Positions 26,084 through 35,180 of a stretch of 64,000 bases of DNA are shown here, one piece after another; positions within the stretch are counted from its first letter, which is position 1; every line of letters begins with the position of its first letter. The notes beneath the pieces were generated by a model, which saw only the letters and a program-made list of their open reading frames with translations, did not search any database and had not been told where the DNA came from. Both the position numbers and the translations under genes were made by a program. Source of the stretch: Maritimibacter sp. (GTDB lineage Bacteria; Pseudomonadota; Alphaproteobacteria; Rhodobacterales; Rhodobacteraceae); contig NZVC01000033.1 of the NCBI GenBank assembly GCA_002701395.1, forward strand, positions 169,350 through 233,349. The letters are read 5' to 3'.

Positions 26084-26545
26084 ATGGCAAAAGCCAAGAT
26101 CCGCCCGCTTCAGCTGGCGCCCGAGCAAAGACGGATGATCCGCTCACAGGTCGGCGGGTTGTGTTACCGTGTGCGCAACGAGCGGGCTGAAATCCTGTTG
26201 GTCACGACGCGCGGCGCCGGGCGCTGGATCATCCCCAAAGGCTGGCCGCTTGCCGGGGAAACGTCCGGGGCCTCGGCGTTGCAGGAATGCTGGGAAGAGG
26301 CCGGCGTCGTAGGCACCCTGTCCGGCAGCGCGTTGGGCGCCTTCACATACGTCAAGGACCGCGCCGAAGACGACCACCCCCACTCGGTGACGGTGTTTCC
26401 GGTGAAAGTGAAGCGGCTGGAGGACAAGTACCCAGAGGCCAAGCAACGACGGCGCAAGTGGTTTTCGACCGCCAAGGCGGCCCAGCGGGTGACCGAGCCG
26501 GAGCTGCGGCAGATGCTGGCGGCGTTCGACCCCACCCGTTTTTGA
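26084..26545 (+). CDS. Nudix hydrolase
   Basis: A 153-residue pyrophosphohydrolase. The Nudix box runs from GWPLAGE to EAGV (residues about 53-75); its central REUxEE is QECWEE here, so the conserved Arg is replaced by Gln while the Glu metal ligands remain. The preceding RWIIPKGWP fits the diphosphoinositol/diadenosine polyphosphate branch. The substrate is unknown. It is followed at 69 bp by the DUF1178 gene on the same strand. Confidence 0.87.
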   Translation: MAKAKIRPLQLAPEQRRMIRSQVGGLCYRVRNERAEILLVTTRGAGRWIIPKGWPLAGETSGASALQECWEEAGVVGTLSGSALGAFTYVKDRAEDDHPHSVTVFPVKVKRLEDKYPEAKQRRRKWFSTAKAAQRVTEPELRQMLAAFDPTRF

Positions 26546-26614
26546 AGCGCCCGTGCTTGCATTCCTTCGGGGGTCGAATATCTAACCCTGATCACCTTTG
26601 CCTCGGGACCGGAC

Positions 26615-27049
26615 ATGATCCGCTACGCGCTCAAGTGCACAAACGACCACGGGTTCGAAAGCTGGTTCGCCGGCGTCGAAGCCTTTGACAAGCTGGCCGC
26701 CGCCGGCATGGTCGCCTGCCCCGAGTGTGGCGCGACCGAGGTGCGCAAGGTTCTGATGGCGCCGGGGGTCCAGACCGCCCGCAAGAAACCGGCAGAGCCG
26801 AAAGACGAAAGCCTTGCCGCCCCCGCGTCGGAGATGGAGACGAAGCTTGCCGCCCTGCGCAAGCATGTCGAGACGACCTCTGACTATGTCGGGATGGGCT
26901 TCGCGTCCGAGGCGCGCAAGATGCACGAGGGCGAGATCCCCCAACGGTCGATCTATGGCGAGGCCAAGCCCGAAGAGGCGAAGCGCCTGATCGAGGATGG
27001 CGTGCCCGTCGCCCCCCTGCCCTTTCGTCCGACGCGCAAATCCAACTGA
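26615..27049 (+). CDS. DUF1178 family protein
   Basis: A 144-residue protein of the DUF1178 family, common in alphaproteobacteria. The N-terminus IRYALKCTNDHGFESWF and CPECGATEVRKVLMAPGVQ form a zinc-ribbon-like four-Cys-type site (three Cys visible: C8, and CPEC). The central part is charged and helical; the C-terminus ends VPVAPLPFRPTRKSN, the usual ending. The function is not known. It lies between Nudix and SDR genes on the same strand. Confidence 0.87.
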   Translation: MIRYALKCTNDHGFESWFAGVEAFDKLAAAGMVACPECGATEVRKVLMAPGVQTARKKPAEPKDESLAAPASEMETKLAALRKHVETTSDYVGMGFASEARKMHEGEIPQRSIYGEAKPEEAKRLIEDGVPVAPLPFRPTRKSN

Positions 27050-27088
27050 TCCCTTGCACCCGCCCGGCACCCCGCTAGGGTCGCGGCC

Positions 27089-27745
27089 ATGACAATCCTT
27101 ATCACTGGCGCGACCCGAGGCATCGGCCGCGCGCTGTTCGACAGCTACCTGTCCGATGGCATCGACGTTATCGGCACGAACCGCGGCGCCACGCCGCCCG
27201 AGGGCAACTGGCTGACGCTGGACGTCACCGACCCCGCCGCGCACCGGGTGGTGGCCGAGCGGATGCAGGGCAAGCCGCTGGACCTGCTGGTTTGCAACGC
27301 AGGCGTGTACCTGGACAAGGGCCAGTCGCTGAATGCCGGATACCCGGCGGCGATGTGGGCAGACACCTTCGCGACGAACGTGACCGGCGTGTTCCTGACC
27401 GTGCAGGCGCTGTTGCCGTCGCTGCGGCTGGCGCAGGCGGGCAAGATCGCGATCATCTCCAGCCAGATGGCCAGCCACACCCGTGCTCCCGGCGGCTCGC
27501 TGATCTATCGCGCGTCCAAGGCGGCGGCGCTGAACCTAGGCCGCAACCTGTCGACAGAACTGAAGCCCGAGGGCATCGCGGTCGGCATCTATCACCCCGG
27601 CTGGGTCCGCACCGATATGGGCGGTGCAGGTGCCGATATTACGGAAGACCAAAGCGCCGCTGGCCTGCGCGCGCGGTTCGACGACCTGTCGATGGACAGC
27701 ACCGGGTGCTTCCTGACGTGGGACGGGCGCGAACACCCGTACTGA
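27089..27745 (+). CDS. Short-chain dehydrogenase/reductase
   Basis: A 218-residue classical SDR. The NAD(P) site is LITGATRGIGRALF, with DLLVCNAGVYL as the NAG motif, SSQMA for the catalytic Ser, and IYRASKAAAL for the Tyr-x-x-x-Lys. It resembles the YciK/csgA-like oxidoreductases. The C-terminus TWDGREHPY is short and substrate-specific. The substrate is unknown. Confidence 0.88.
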   Translation: MTILITGATRGIGRALFDSYLSDGIDVIGTNRGATPPEGNWLTLDVTDPAAHRVVAERMQGKPLDLLVCNAGVYLDKGQSLNAGYPAAMWADTFATNVTGVFLTVQALLPSLRLAQAGKIAIISSQMASHTRAPGGSLIYRASKAAALNLGRNLSTELKPEGIAVGIYHPGWVRTDMGGAGADITEDQSAAGLRARFDDLSMDSTGCFLTWDGREHPY

Positions 27746-27763
27746 CCTCTTGGCGGGCGCGTG

Positions 27764-28726
27764 TCAGATCCCGCCCGTCAGAACGCCCGCGAACACCCCG
27801 GCGTCCACGTTGCCGCCCGACAGGATAACGCCCGCCTTGCGGCCCGCCATCGCGTCCTTTTCCTGCATCAACGCCGCCAAGGCCGCGGCGCCGGACCCCT
27901 CGGCAAGGTTGTGGGTGTCTTCGTACAGCACGCGCATCGCCTGCGCGATCTCGGCGTCCGAGACGGTCACGAACCGGGACGCGCCTTTCGCGTAGATGTC
28001 GAACGCCGCCTGCACCGGCACCCGCACCGCCATGCCGTCGGCGAAGGTGTCGGCCGCGTTCGTCTCGACCAGTCGGCCGGCCTCGACCGACAGCCGCGCG
28101 CACGGTGCGCCTTCGGCCACCACCGCGATCACCTCGGTCTTCAGGCCCAGCGCGTCGCGGGCAAGGATGGTGCCGCAGATGCCCGATCCGCAGCCGATGG
28201 GCACGTAGACGGCATCAAGATCCGGGGCGGCGGTGAACAGCTCGTAGGCGTAGGTGGCCACGCCGCGCACCAGTTCCTCGTGAAACGGCGGCACGATGGC
28301 AAGGCCCTGCTCTTCGGCCACGCGGAACGCCTCGACCCGTGCGGTATCGAAGTCCTGACCATGCTCGACCAGTTCGGCGCCGAAGGCCCGCATCGAGGCG
28401 TTCTTCTCGACCGAGTTTCCGTGCGGCACATAGACCAGCGCCCGCAGCCCCGCCGCCGTCGCCGCACGGGCCTGACTTTGGCCGTGGTTGCCGCGGGGCG
28501 CGGGGCAGATCCCCGCGACATCGGGATGAGTGCGGCGCAGCCAGTCGATGAACGTGATCCCGCCGCGCACCTTGAACGCGCCGGTGGGCGTGTGGTTCTC
28601 GTGCTTGACCCAGACCTCGCAGCCCAGACGGGCCTTTAGCTGCGGCCAGGCATACTGCGGGGTGGCCGGCATCCGGGTATAGACAAGATCCGCCGCGCGC
28701 TTCAGGTCGTCTTCGCTCAACTGCAT
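27764..28726 (-). CDS. PLP-dependent threonine dehydratase-like enzyme
   Basis: A 320-residue fold-type II PLP enzyme. The cofactor lysine is in TPTGAFKVRGG, the phosphate-binding glycine loop in GCGSGICGTI, and the substrate loop in APRGNHGQSQARAA. It lacks the C-terminal ACT-like domain of biosynthetic IlvA, so it fits catabolic threonine/serine dehydratases; the EutB group of hydroxyectoine use is also similar, but no ectoine genes are near. The start at 28726 follows GGGGAGA. It is divergent from lysC. Confidence 0.85.
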   Translation of the reverse strand: MQLSEDDLKRAADLVYTRMPATPQYAWPQLKARLGCEVWVKHENHTPTGAFKVRGGITFIDWLRRTHPDVAGICPAPRGNHGQSQARAATAAGLRALVYVPHGNSVEKNASMRAFGAELVEHGQDFDTARVEAFRVAEEQGLAIVPPFHEELVRGVATYAYELFTAAPDLDAVYVPIGCGSGICGTILARDALGLKTEVIAVVAEGAPCARLSVEAGRLVETNAADTFADGMAVRVPVQAAFDIYAKGASRFVTVSDAEIAQAMRVLYEDTHNLAEGSGAAALAALMQEKDAMAGRKAGVILSGGNVDAGVFAGVLTGGI

Positions 28727-28889
28727 GTCCGGTCTCCCCTTCTGCCCCGCAGACAAGCGCAAAGCCCGCAGGATGACCAGTCCGAAGACGGCGTTTCGGA
28801 ATATCGCTCTTGCGGCTTGGCGGAGCCCTTGCCTGTCCACCGCGCCACGACTAAGAAACCCCCGACTTGCAAATGGGAAATGGCCATTC

Positions 28890-30128
28890 ATGCCGATCCT
28901 GGTGATGAAATTCGGCGGCACCTCTGTCGCCACGCTGGACCGTATCAGCCGCGCCGCCAAACGCGTCGGTGTCGAGGTCGCCAACGGCTATGACGTGATC
29001 GTCATCGTCTCGGCCATGTCCGGCGAAACGAACAAGCTGGTCGGCTTCGTCGAAGAGACCTCGCCCATGTTCGACGCGCGCGAATACGACGCTGTCGTGT
29101 CGTCGGGCGAGAACGTGACCGCGGGCCTTATGGCGCTGACGCTGCAGGAGATGGAAATCCCCGCGCGCAGTTGGCAGGGCTGGCAGGTTCCGCTGAAGAC
29201 GACCAGCGCCCATTCCGCCGCCCGGATCGAAGAGATCCCGCCCGAGAACATCCTGGCGAAGTTCGGCGAGGGCATGAAGGTCGCGGTGGTTGCGGGCTTT
29301 CAGGGCATCAGCCCCGAAGGCCGGATCACCACGCTGGGCCGGGGCGGCAGCGACACGACAGCCGTGGCCTTCGCCGCGGCGTTCGGTGCGGAACGCTGCG
29401 ACATCTACACCGACGTGGACGGGGTCTATACCACCGACCCGCGGATTTCGGACAAGGCGCGCAAGCTCGACAAGATCGCTTTCGAAGAGATGCTGGAACT
29501 TGCCAGCCTCGGCGCGAAGGTGCTGCAAACCCGCTCGGTCGAGCTGGCGATGCGCTACAAGGTGAAACTCAGGGTGCTGTCCAGCTTCGGAGAGATGGAC
29601 GAAAGCGCCGGGACTCTCGTGTGCGACGAGGAGGATATCGTGGAAAGCAATGTTGTTGCCGGTGTCGCCTATAGCCGCGACGAAGCGAAGATGACCCTGA
29701 TCTCGGTGGCGGACCGCCCCGGCATCGCCGCCGCGATCTTCGGACCGCTGGCGGACGCGGGCGTGAACGTGGACATGATCGTCCAAAACATCGCCGAGGA
29801 AGGCCGCACCGACATGACCTTCTCGTGCCCCACCAATCAGGTGGCGCGGGCCGAGGCGGCGATGAACAAGGCCAAAGAAGCCGGGGACATCAACTTCCAC
29901 GATCTCGTGGCGGATACCAACGTGGCCAAGGTGTCGGTCGTAGGCATCGGGATGCGGTCGCACGCAGGCGTCGCGGCCAAGATGTTCAACGCGCTGAAGG
30001 ATGAAGGGATCAACATCAAGGTCATCACGACCTCTGAGATCAAGATCTCTGTCCTGATCGACCGCAAGTACATGGAGCTTGCGGTGCAGGCCCTGCACGA
30101 CGTGTTCGAGCTTGAAAAAGCGTCCTGA
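28890..30128 (+). CDS. lysC: Aspartate kinase
   Basis: A 412-residue enzyme phosphorylating aspartate, the first step to lysine, threonine and methionine. The kinase opens MPILVMKFGGTSVATLDRIS, with GRGGSDTTAVAFAAAFGAE and the DVDGVYTTDPRI segment. Two ACT domains follow (about residues 265-400), giving feedback control. Threonine synthase of the same pathway is at 49.3 kb. The start is the conserved MPILV. A strong terminator follows. Confidence 0.96.
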   Translation: MPILVMKFGGTSVATLDRISRAAKRVGVEVANGYDVIVIVSAMSGETNKLVGFVEETSPMFDAREYDAVVSSGENVTAGLMALTLQEMEIPARSWQGWQVPLKTTSAHSAARIEEIPPENILAKFGEGMKVAVVAGFQGISPEGRITTLGRGGSDTTAVAFAAAFGAERCDIYTDVDGVYTTDPRISDKARKLDKIAFEEMLELASLGAKVLQTRSVELAMRYKVKLRVLSSFGEMDESAGTLVCDEEDIVESNVVAGVAYSRDEAKMTLISVADRPGIAAAIFGPLADAGVNVDMIVQNIAEEGRTDMTFSCPTNQVARAEAAMNKAKEAGDINFHDLVADTNVAKVSVVGIGMRSHAGVAAKMFNALKDEGINIKVITTSEIKISVLIDRKYMELAVQALHDVFELEKAS

Positions 30129-30165
30129 GCCGACCGGCCTGACGCCCGACCGCAGACCCAGAAAG

Positions 30166-30187
30166 CGCCCCGGCCCGGGGCGTTTTT
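30166..30187 (+). terminator. Intrinsic terminator of lysC
   Basis: CGCCCCG (30166-30172), loop GCC, CGGGGCG (30176-30182), then TTTTT (30183-30187). The AAA before the stem can serve the convergent Cache gene on the other strand. Confidence 0.85.
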
Positions 30188-31320
30188 CATGTCTGGCGCG
30201 TGTCCGCGCCCTGCCCTTGGTCCGGGCGCATGAGAATGCGACCGTAAAAGAGACCAAGCAGCGCCGTGGCCGCAAGGGCCGCCAGCGTGACCCAGACGGC
30301 GATGGTGCGGACCTGATGCAGCGGTTCAAGGATGTCGCTTTCCGGAAGCCACGTCACAACCGTCCACGGAGTGGCCTCTAGCCGCAGCCGCTGGACGGCT
30401 GCCAGCCACGCCTGCCCGTCCGCCCGGAAGTGCGACACGCGGATTTCGCCGGGGAACAGATCCCCCAGCCCGCCAGAGATCGACGCGGCGGCCTGCATCA
30501 GAAGCGGGTCGACCGCACCGTCGACCGTGTTGAACCGAACGGTCCCGTCCGGGTCGGCCTCGGCCACGAAATCCTCTTCCGAATGGGCGACGATATCGCC
30601 CGTTTCGGCCACGATGGCGGCGGACCCGTTGGCGCTGATTTCCAGCCCGCCGAGGAAGGTGGACAGCGACTCGATCCCGATGTCGACGCCGACGGCGCCC
30701 AGCACACCGCCCGACAGCGGATCGGCCACCGGCATCGACACCGTGACGCCCGGACGCTGCGACGAGAAGAAGATATAGGGCGACGTCCAAGAAACCGCGT
30801 TGGCGTCCAGCGCGGCGCGATACCACGGGCGGTTGCGAGGGTCATAGTCGTCGTCCGGCTCGTCCTGCGCGGCGACTTCCCTAAACCGCTCGGACCGCCA
30901 CGACAGCACGACCTCGCGGTCCGGTCCGGTCTCGATCGTTTTGACCCGGAAATTCGCCCGAGGCTCGGTCGTGTCGCGGCTGACATAGACGAAATCGCCG
31001 CTTGCCGCCCCAAAGTATGCGCCGTCGAAGCTGTCGCGCGTCTGCAGCACATCGAACAGGTAGCGGCCCAGCGCCTCGGCATCGTCATGCGGAACAACGC
31101 CTGCCTCTAGCAGGCGCTGCGACAGTTGCGCGGCGTCTTCGGCGGGGTCCAGAAAGTTCTCGGTATAGGCGGTCGTGTCGCGGGCAATGCGTGCGGTCAG
31201 CCCCTCGGCGAACCTCAGCAGAACGCCCTGCGACGCCCAGTAGGTGATGCCCAGCACCACCACCAGCGCAAGCGCCTGCAGACCGACGAGGCCCAGTATC
31301 AGTATCAGTCGTCGCGGCAT
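30187..31320 (-). CDS. Membrane-bound Cache-domain sensor without output domain
   Basis: A 377-residue protein with a first membrane helix (LILILGLVGLQALALVVVLG), a periplasmic double Cache domain (dCache_1-like; PRNRPWYRAALDANAVSWTS and SGGVLGAVGVDIGIESLSTF are typical), and a second helix (AVWVTLAALAATALLGLFYG) at about residues 340-362. It then ends after only about 15 residues. Family members usually continue into HAMP plus chemotaxis, GGDEF or kinase domains; none is present. The C-terminus overlaps the lysC terminator. It could be truncated or act with a partner protein. Confidence 0.82.
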   Translation of the reverse strand: MPRRLILILGLVGLQALALVVVLGITYWASQGVLLRFAEGLTARIARDTTAYTENFLDPAEDAAQLSQRLLEAGVVPHDDAEALGRYLFDVLQTRDSFDGAYFGAASGDFVYVSRDTTEPRANFRVKTIETGPDREVVLSWRSERFREVAAQDEPDDDYDPRNRPWYRAALDANAVSWTSPYIFFSSQRPGVTVSMPVADPLSGGVLGAVGVDIGIESLSTFLGGLEISANGSAAIVAETGDIVAHSEEDFVAEADPDGTVRFNTVDGAVDPLLMQAAASISGGLGDLFPGEIRVSHFRADGQAWLAAVQRLRLEATPWTVVTWLPESDILEPLHQVRTIAVWVTLAALAATALLGLFYGRILMRPDQGQGADTRQT

Positions 31321-31536
31321 GACTGCCGTCTCCCGTCCCTGTTTCCGGCTTTTTTGAAGCCTAAACTTTTTCCAACAGGTTTAAGGACATGCCAGCCGCG
31401 AAACAACTGTGCGAACGGTGCGCGCAGGTGCAGCCAATGGGCGCTGCACGGAGAATGATCGTTTCGCTGGCGCAATTCTGCGTTTAGGGTGGCCGGGCGG
31501 AGACACGCGCGGAATTGGCGGGACAGAATCAACGGC

Positions 31537-33795
31537 ATGGCCGACGGAACCGAATCTGAAAGCCGGAAACTGCTTGGCCGGCTGCGCGACACGCTTGCCG
31601 AAGAAGGCGCGGGTCAGGCCCGGCTGGACAAGATCACCCACCTCATTGCGGACAGCATGCGGACCGATGTGTGCTCGATCTATCTGTTCCGCGATTCCGA
31701 GACGCTGGAGCTGTGTGCGACGCAGGGCCTGAAGCCCGAAGCCGTTCACAAGACCCGGATGCGGATCGGCGAGGGTCTGGTGGGCCGCGTCGCCGGCACC
31801 GGGCGGCCGATGAACACGGAAAACGCCCCGGCGACGCGCGGCTTCCGCTATATGCCGGAAACGGGCGAAGAGGTGTTTTCCAGCTTTCTCGGCCTGCCCG
31901 TGCAGCGGCTGGGCGAAACGCTGGGTGTGCTGGTCGTGCAGTCGAAAGAGGCCCGCCGCTATTCCGACGACGAGGTCTATGCGCTGGAAGTGGTCGCGAT
32001 GGTTCTGGCCGAGATGGCGGAACTGGGCGCCTTCGTCGGCGAGGGCGCGGCGCTTCGCGCGCTGCACCAGCAGGCCGTCATGTACCAAGGCGCCACCGGG
32101 CAGGAAGGAACCGCGGAGGGCCACGTCTGGCTGCACGAGCCACGCGTCGTGGTCGCCAACCCGGTCGCGGACGATCCCGACATGGAGAAGTCGCGCCTGC
32201 AGGTCGCAATCGACACGCTGCGCCTGTCGGTGGACGAGATGCTTGACCGGCTGGAACCGGGCGACAAGGACCAGCGCGAGGTGCTGGAAGCCTACAAGAT
32301 GTTCGCGAACTCGCGGTCTTGGATGCGCCGGATCGAGGCTGACATCGACCGGGGGCTGTCGGCCGAGGCCGCCGTCGAGAAGGAACAATCGCAGGCGCGC
32401 ACCCGGATGGAACAGGTGCCCGACGCGTATCTGCGCGAACGTCTGCACGATCTTGACGACCTGTCGAACCGGCTGCTGCGCATTCTGTCCGGACAGGGCT
32501 CGGAAACCGGCGCCGAGATGCCTGTCGACCCGGTCCTTGTGGCGCGCAACATCGGCCCCGCCGAGTTGTTGGAATACGGGCGCAGCCTGAAAGGCGTCGT
32601 GCTGGAGGACGGATCCGTCGGAAGCCATGCGGCCGTCGTCGCGCGGGCGTGGGCGATCCCCTTGGTGATCCACGCCAAGAACATCACGGCCGAGGCGCTG
32701 AACGGCGACCCGATCATGGTGGACGGCGATCAGGGCGTCGTGCACCTGCGTCCCGAGGAAACCGTGGTCAGCGCGTTCCGCGATAAGATGGCCATGATGG
32801 CCGAGGCGCAGGAACGCTATGTTTCGTTGCGGGACCTGCCTGCCGTGACCAAGGACGGCCAGCGCATCGAGCTGTACATGAACGCGGGCCTGATGGCCGA
32901 TCTGCCGTCGATGGAAAGCTCTGGCGCCGAGGGGGTCGGACTGTTCCGCACCGAGTTGCAGTTCCTGATCCGCAACCGGATGCCCAAGCGGGGCGAATTG
33001 GTCGATATCTACGCCCGCGTGCTGGACGCGGCGAACGGGCGGCGGGTGCAGTTCCGCACGCTGGACATCGGGTCGGACAAGGTCCTGCCCTACATGAAAG
33101 CGTCCGACGAACCGAACCCCGCGCTGGGGTGGCGCGCGATCCGCGTCGGTCTGGACAAACCCGGCGTGATGCGGATGCAGCTTCAGGCCCTGATCCGCGC
33201 CGCGAAGGGCCGGCCTTTGACGATCATGTTCCCGATGGTCGCGCAGTTCGACGAATTCCGCGCCGGCCGCGAGCATGTCTTCCGCGAGCTGGAACGCGAA
33301 TACGCCCTTGGCCACATCATGCCCGAGCGGGTCGAGATCGGCACCATGCTGGAAACGCCAAGCCTCGCCTATGCACCGCGGCAGTTCTACGAAATGGCCG
33401 ATTTCATCTCGATCGGCGGTAACGACCTGAAGCAGTTCTTCTTCGCGGCCGACCGCGAGAACGAACGGGTGCGGCGGCGCTATGACACGCTGAACAGCAG
33501 TTTCCTGTCGCTGATCGAGCGGATCGTTGAACGTTGCGACGAGGCGGGCACCGACGTCAGCTTCTGCGGCGAGGACGCCGGGCGCCCGGTCGAAGCGTTG
33601 TGCTTTGCCGCGATGGGACTGAAGAAACTGTCGATGCGCCCCGCGTCGATCGGCCCGGTGAAAAGCCTGTTGCGTCGGGTCGATCTTGCCGAGGCGCGCG
33701 AGGTGATCTCATCTGCGCGGGAAAGCGGTGTGCAGTCGGTTCGCCAGTCGGTCATGGACTGGCTGGCGACGCAGGCGCGCAACGGCAACGCCTGA
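31537..33795 (+). CDS. ptsP: PTS-Ntr enzyme I, phosphoenolpyruvate-protein phosphotransferase
   Basis: A 752-residue regulatory enzyme I. Residues about 20-160 form a GAF domain (ITHLIADSMRTDVCSIYLF). Then come the PEP-utilising N-domain, the swivelling domain with active His364 (DGSVGSHAAVVARAWAIP), and the TIM-barrel PEP domain (GLFRTELQFL, MFPMVAQFDEF, SIGGNDLKQFFFA) with the catalytic Cys in VSFCGEDAGRP. It passes phosphate from PEP to NPr and EIIA-Ntr to signal nitrogen/carbon state. The start MADGTESESR at 31537 is chosen; an upstream in-frame start adds 16 Arg-rich residues. Confidence 0.94.
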   Translation: MADGTESESRKLLGRLRDTLAEEGAGQARLDKITHLIADSMRTDVCSIYLFRDSETLELCATQGLKPEAVHKTRMRIGEGLVGRVAGTGRPMNTENAPATRGFRYMPETGEEVFSSFLGLPVQRLGETLGVLVVQSKEARRYSDDEVYALEVVAMVLAEMAELGAFVGEGAALRALHQQAVMYQGATGQEGTAEGHVWLHEPRVVVANPVADDPDMEKSRLQVAIDTLRLSVDEMLDRLEPGDKDQREVLEAYKMFANSRSWMRRIEADIDRGLSAEAAVEKEQSQARTRMEQVPDAYLRERLHDLDDLSNRLLRILSGQGSETGAEMPVDPVLVARNIGPAELLEYGRSLKGVVLEDGSVGSHAAVVARAWAIPLVIHAKNITAEALNGDPIMVDGDQGVVHLRPEETVVSAFRDKMAMMAEAQERYVSLRDLPAVTKDGQRIELYMNAGLMADLPSMESSGAEGVGLFRTELQFLIRNRMPKRGELVDIYARVLDAANGRRVQFRTLDIGSDKVLPYMKASDEPNPALGWRAIRVGLDKPGVMRMQLQALIRAAKGRPLTIMFPMVAQFDEFRAGREHVFRELEREYALGHIMPERVEIGTMLETPSLAYAPRQFYEMADFISIGGNDLKQFFFAADRENERVRRRYDTLNSSFLSLIERIVERCDEAGTDVSFCGEDAGRPVEALCFAAMGLKKLSMRPASIGPVKSLLRRVDLAEAREVISSARESGVQSVRQSVMDWLATQARNGNA

Positions 33796-33808
33796 TGCAC
33801 ACGAAAAA

Positions 33809-33835
33809 GGGGCCGCCAAACGGCGACCCCTCTTT
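33809..33835. terminator. Bidirectional terminator after ptsP
   Basis: GGGG-C-CGCC (33809-33817), loop AAAC, GGCG-A-CCCC (33822-33830), with AAAAA before and TCTTT after. It suits both ptsP and the convergent secreted-protein gene. Confidence 0.8.
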
Positions 33836-33853
33836 AGATCTAATAAAGACCTA

Positions 33854-34324
33854 TCAGTTCTCGAAGTACTGGCTCAGCTGAAGGTTCAGCTCGCTTTCGC
33901 TGTCCGTACCGTTCACGGCGCCATAAACGGCGGCCAGCTCTTCGTCGGTCAGCGTGTAGGCCATGCCTTCGTACTCGGTGCCAACCAGAGCCATCGAAAC
34001 CGATTCATGCAACTGGCTGCGGTCCATCTGCTCGTCGGCGACGATCACGTAGTTCGGGCGCTCTTCCATCTCGACGTTTTCGGCGTTGATGACCGAACGG
34101 ATGGCGGCGTCTTGTTCGCTCTGGTCTTCCGAGCTGGTGATCGCACCGTACATGGCGGCGATCTGGTCGTCGGTCAGGCTGTCGACGTCGACGTTGTAGC
34201 TCGAACCACCGATCCAGTTGCCGACCTGCGTGCGCAGCTGCGACGACGAGTCGTTCGACTGAGCGAAGGCCGCACCGGTGGCGGTGGTCAGGACGAGGGC
34301 GGAAGTCATAAGAAAGCGTTTCAT
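33854..34324 (-). CDS. Secreted acidic protein with two internal repeats
   Basis: A 156-residue protein with a signal peptide (MKRFLMTSALVLTTATGAAF, cleaved after FAQ). The mature protein is very acidic and contains two related units: LTDDQIAAMYGAITSSEDQS (about residue 50) and LTDEELAAVYGAVNGTDSES (about residue 122), 72 residues apart. No family is recognised. GAAAGGAGCG precedes the ATG, a strong ribosome site. It is probably periplasmic, perhaps binding a partner or cations through the repeats. Confidence 0.8.
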   Translation of the reverse strand: MKRFLMTSALVLTTATGAAFAQSNDSSSQLRTQVGNWIGGSSYNVDVDSLTDDQIAAMYGAITSSEDQSEQDAAIRSVINAENVEMEERPNYVIVADEQMDRSQLHESVSMALVGTEYEGMAYTLTDEELAAVYGAVNGTDSESELNLQLSQYFEN

Positions 34325-34559
34325 TTCAAGCGCTCCTTTCGTGTTTTTTCAAACTGACGACAGTGTTGCGTCGCCTTCTGGACCACCAACGCAGCGCCCC
34401 CGGAAAAAGGTCATCGGAATCTGTTAAAACAATTGTGACCGGCGTCAGGTGGATCAAATCATGCTGCGCGCTAGCGGCCCTGAACCGCCTTATTTTACAG
34501 GTTAAGCGTCCGACGCGATCTGCGCCCGGCGGCTTGGAACAGCCCGGGAAAAAGTGAAA

Positions 34560-35054
34560 TCAGCCGTCGGTCCAGCGCGTCACGGGCCCGGAAACCCCGT
34601 CCCAAGCGTCATCCGAGGCAAGCGACAGCCCCAGAATCCGGGCCGGGTTGGTCGGTGGCGGCATCTCGACACCGTCTTTCCGCGTAAAACCGAACCGGCC
34701 GTAGTATGGCGCGTCGCCGACCAGCAGCACCCGATCCCAGCCCGCGTCCCGGGCCAGCGCAAGGCTTTCCTGAATGATCAGTGCGGCCAACCCCTCGCCC
34801 TGGTGGATCGGGTGCGTCGCCACCGGGCCCAGCAACAGGGTCTCGGCTCCGCCGACGCGCACCGGCCAATAGCGGATCGCGGCCGCCACCGCGTCGTAGT
34901 CGTCACGCGCCACGCGGCACAGGGCGGCCACCGGGGGCACATCGTCGCGCAGGCGGTACGACGACAACATCTCGCGCCCGGGCGCGAAACACAGGTTGAA
35001 GAGTTCCTCGACCTCCCACCAGTCGTTGGGCTGTTCCTGAGCGGTTCGGTACAA
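34560..35054 (-). CDS. GNAT family N-acetyltransferase
   Basis: A 164-residue GCN5-related acetyltransferase of the YhbS-like group. The acetyl-CoA site is LGPVATHPIHQGEGLAALII, followed by GWDRVLLVGDAPYYGRFGF, a very typical stretch. The start appears to be TTG at 35054 with AAGGACAGGGG just upstream; the next ATG (codon 29) would cut into the fold. The acceptor substrate is unknown. It is divergent from the flavin reductase gene. Confidence 0.82.
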   Translation of the reverse strand: MYRTAQEQPNDWWEVEELFNLCFAPGREMLSSYRLRDDVPPVAALCRVARDDYDAVAAAIRYWPVRVGGAETLLLGPVATHPIHQGEGLAALIIQESLALARDAGWDRVLLVGDAPYYGRFGFTRKDGVEMPPPTNPARILGLSLASDDAWDGVSGPVTRWTDG

Positions 35055-35180
35055 GCGCCCCTGTCCTTGGTGGTTCCGGGCAGCCCGCGGCTGCGGCCCG
35101 CCTGTTTTCGACTGGCCTGCGGCGTAGCACGCGGGCTAAGGGGGGGCAACGCAGCAACGCAGACGCAAGCGGAGCCTACC

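Noticed and set aside
28879..28888. Palindrome AATGGCCATT directly before the lysC start
   Set aside because: A 10-bp palindrome around GGCC is likely by chance, and no further copies were seen to support an operator.
31381..33315. A 644-codon minus-strand frame opposite ptsP
   Set aside because: It is antisense to a complete enzyme I gene with all catalytic residues; nothing in it resembles a protein family.
34363..34557. A 64-codon frame between the secreted repeat protein and the GNAT gene
   Set aside because: No ribosome site, Arg-rich composition, and it lies in the probable promoter region of the minus-strand secreted protein.
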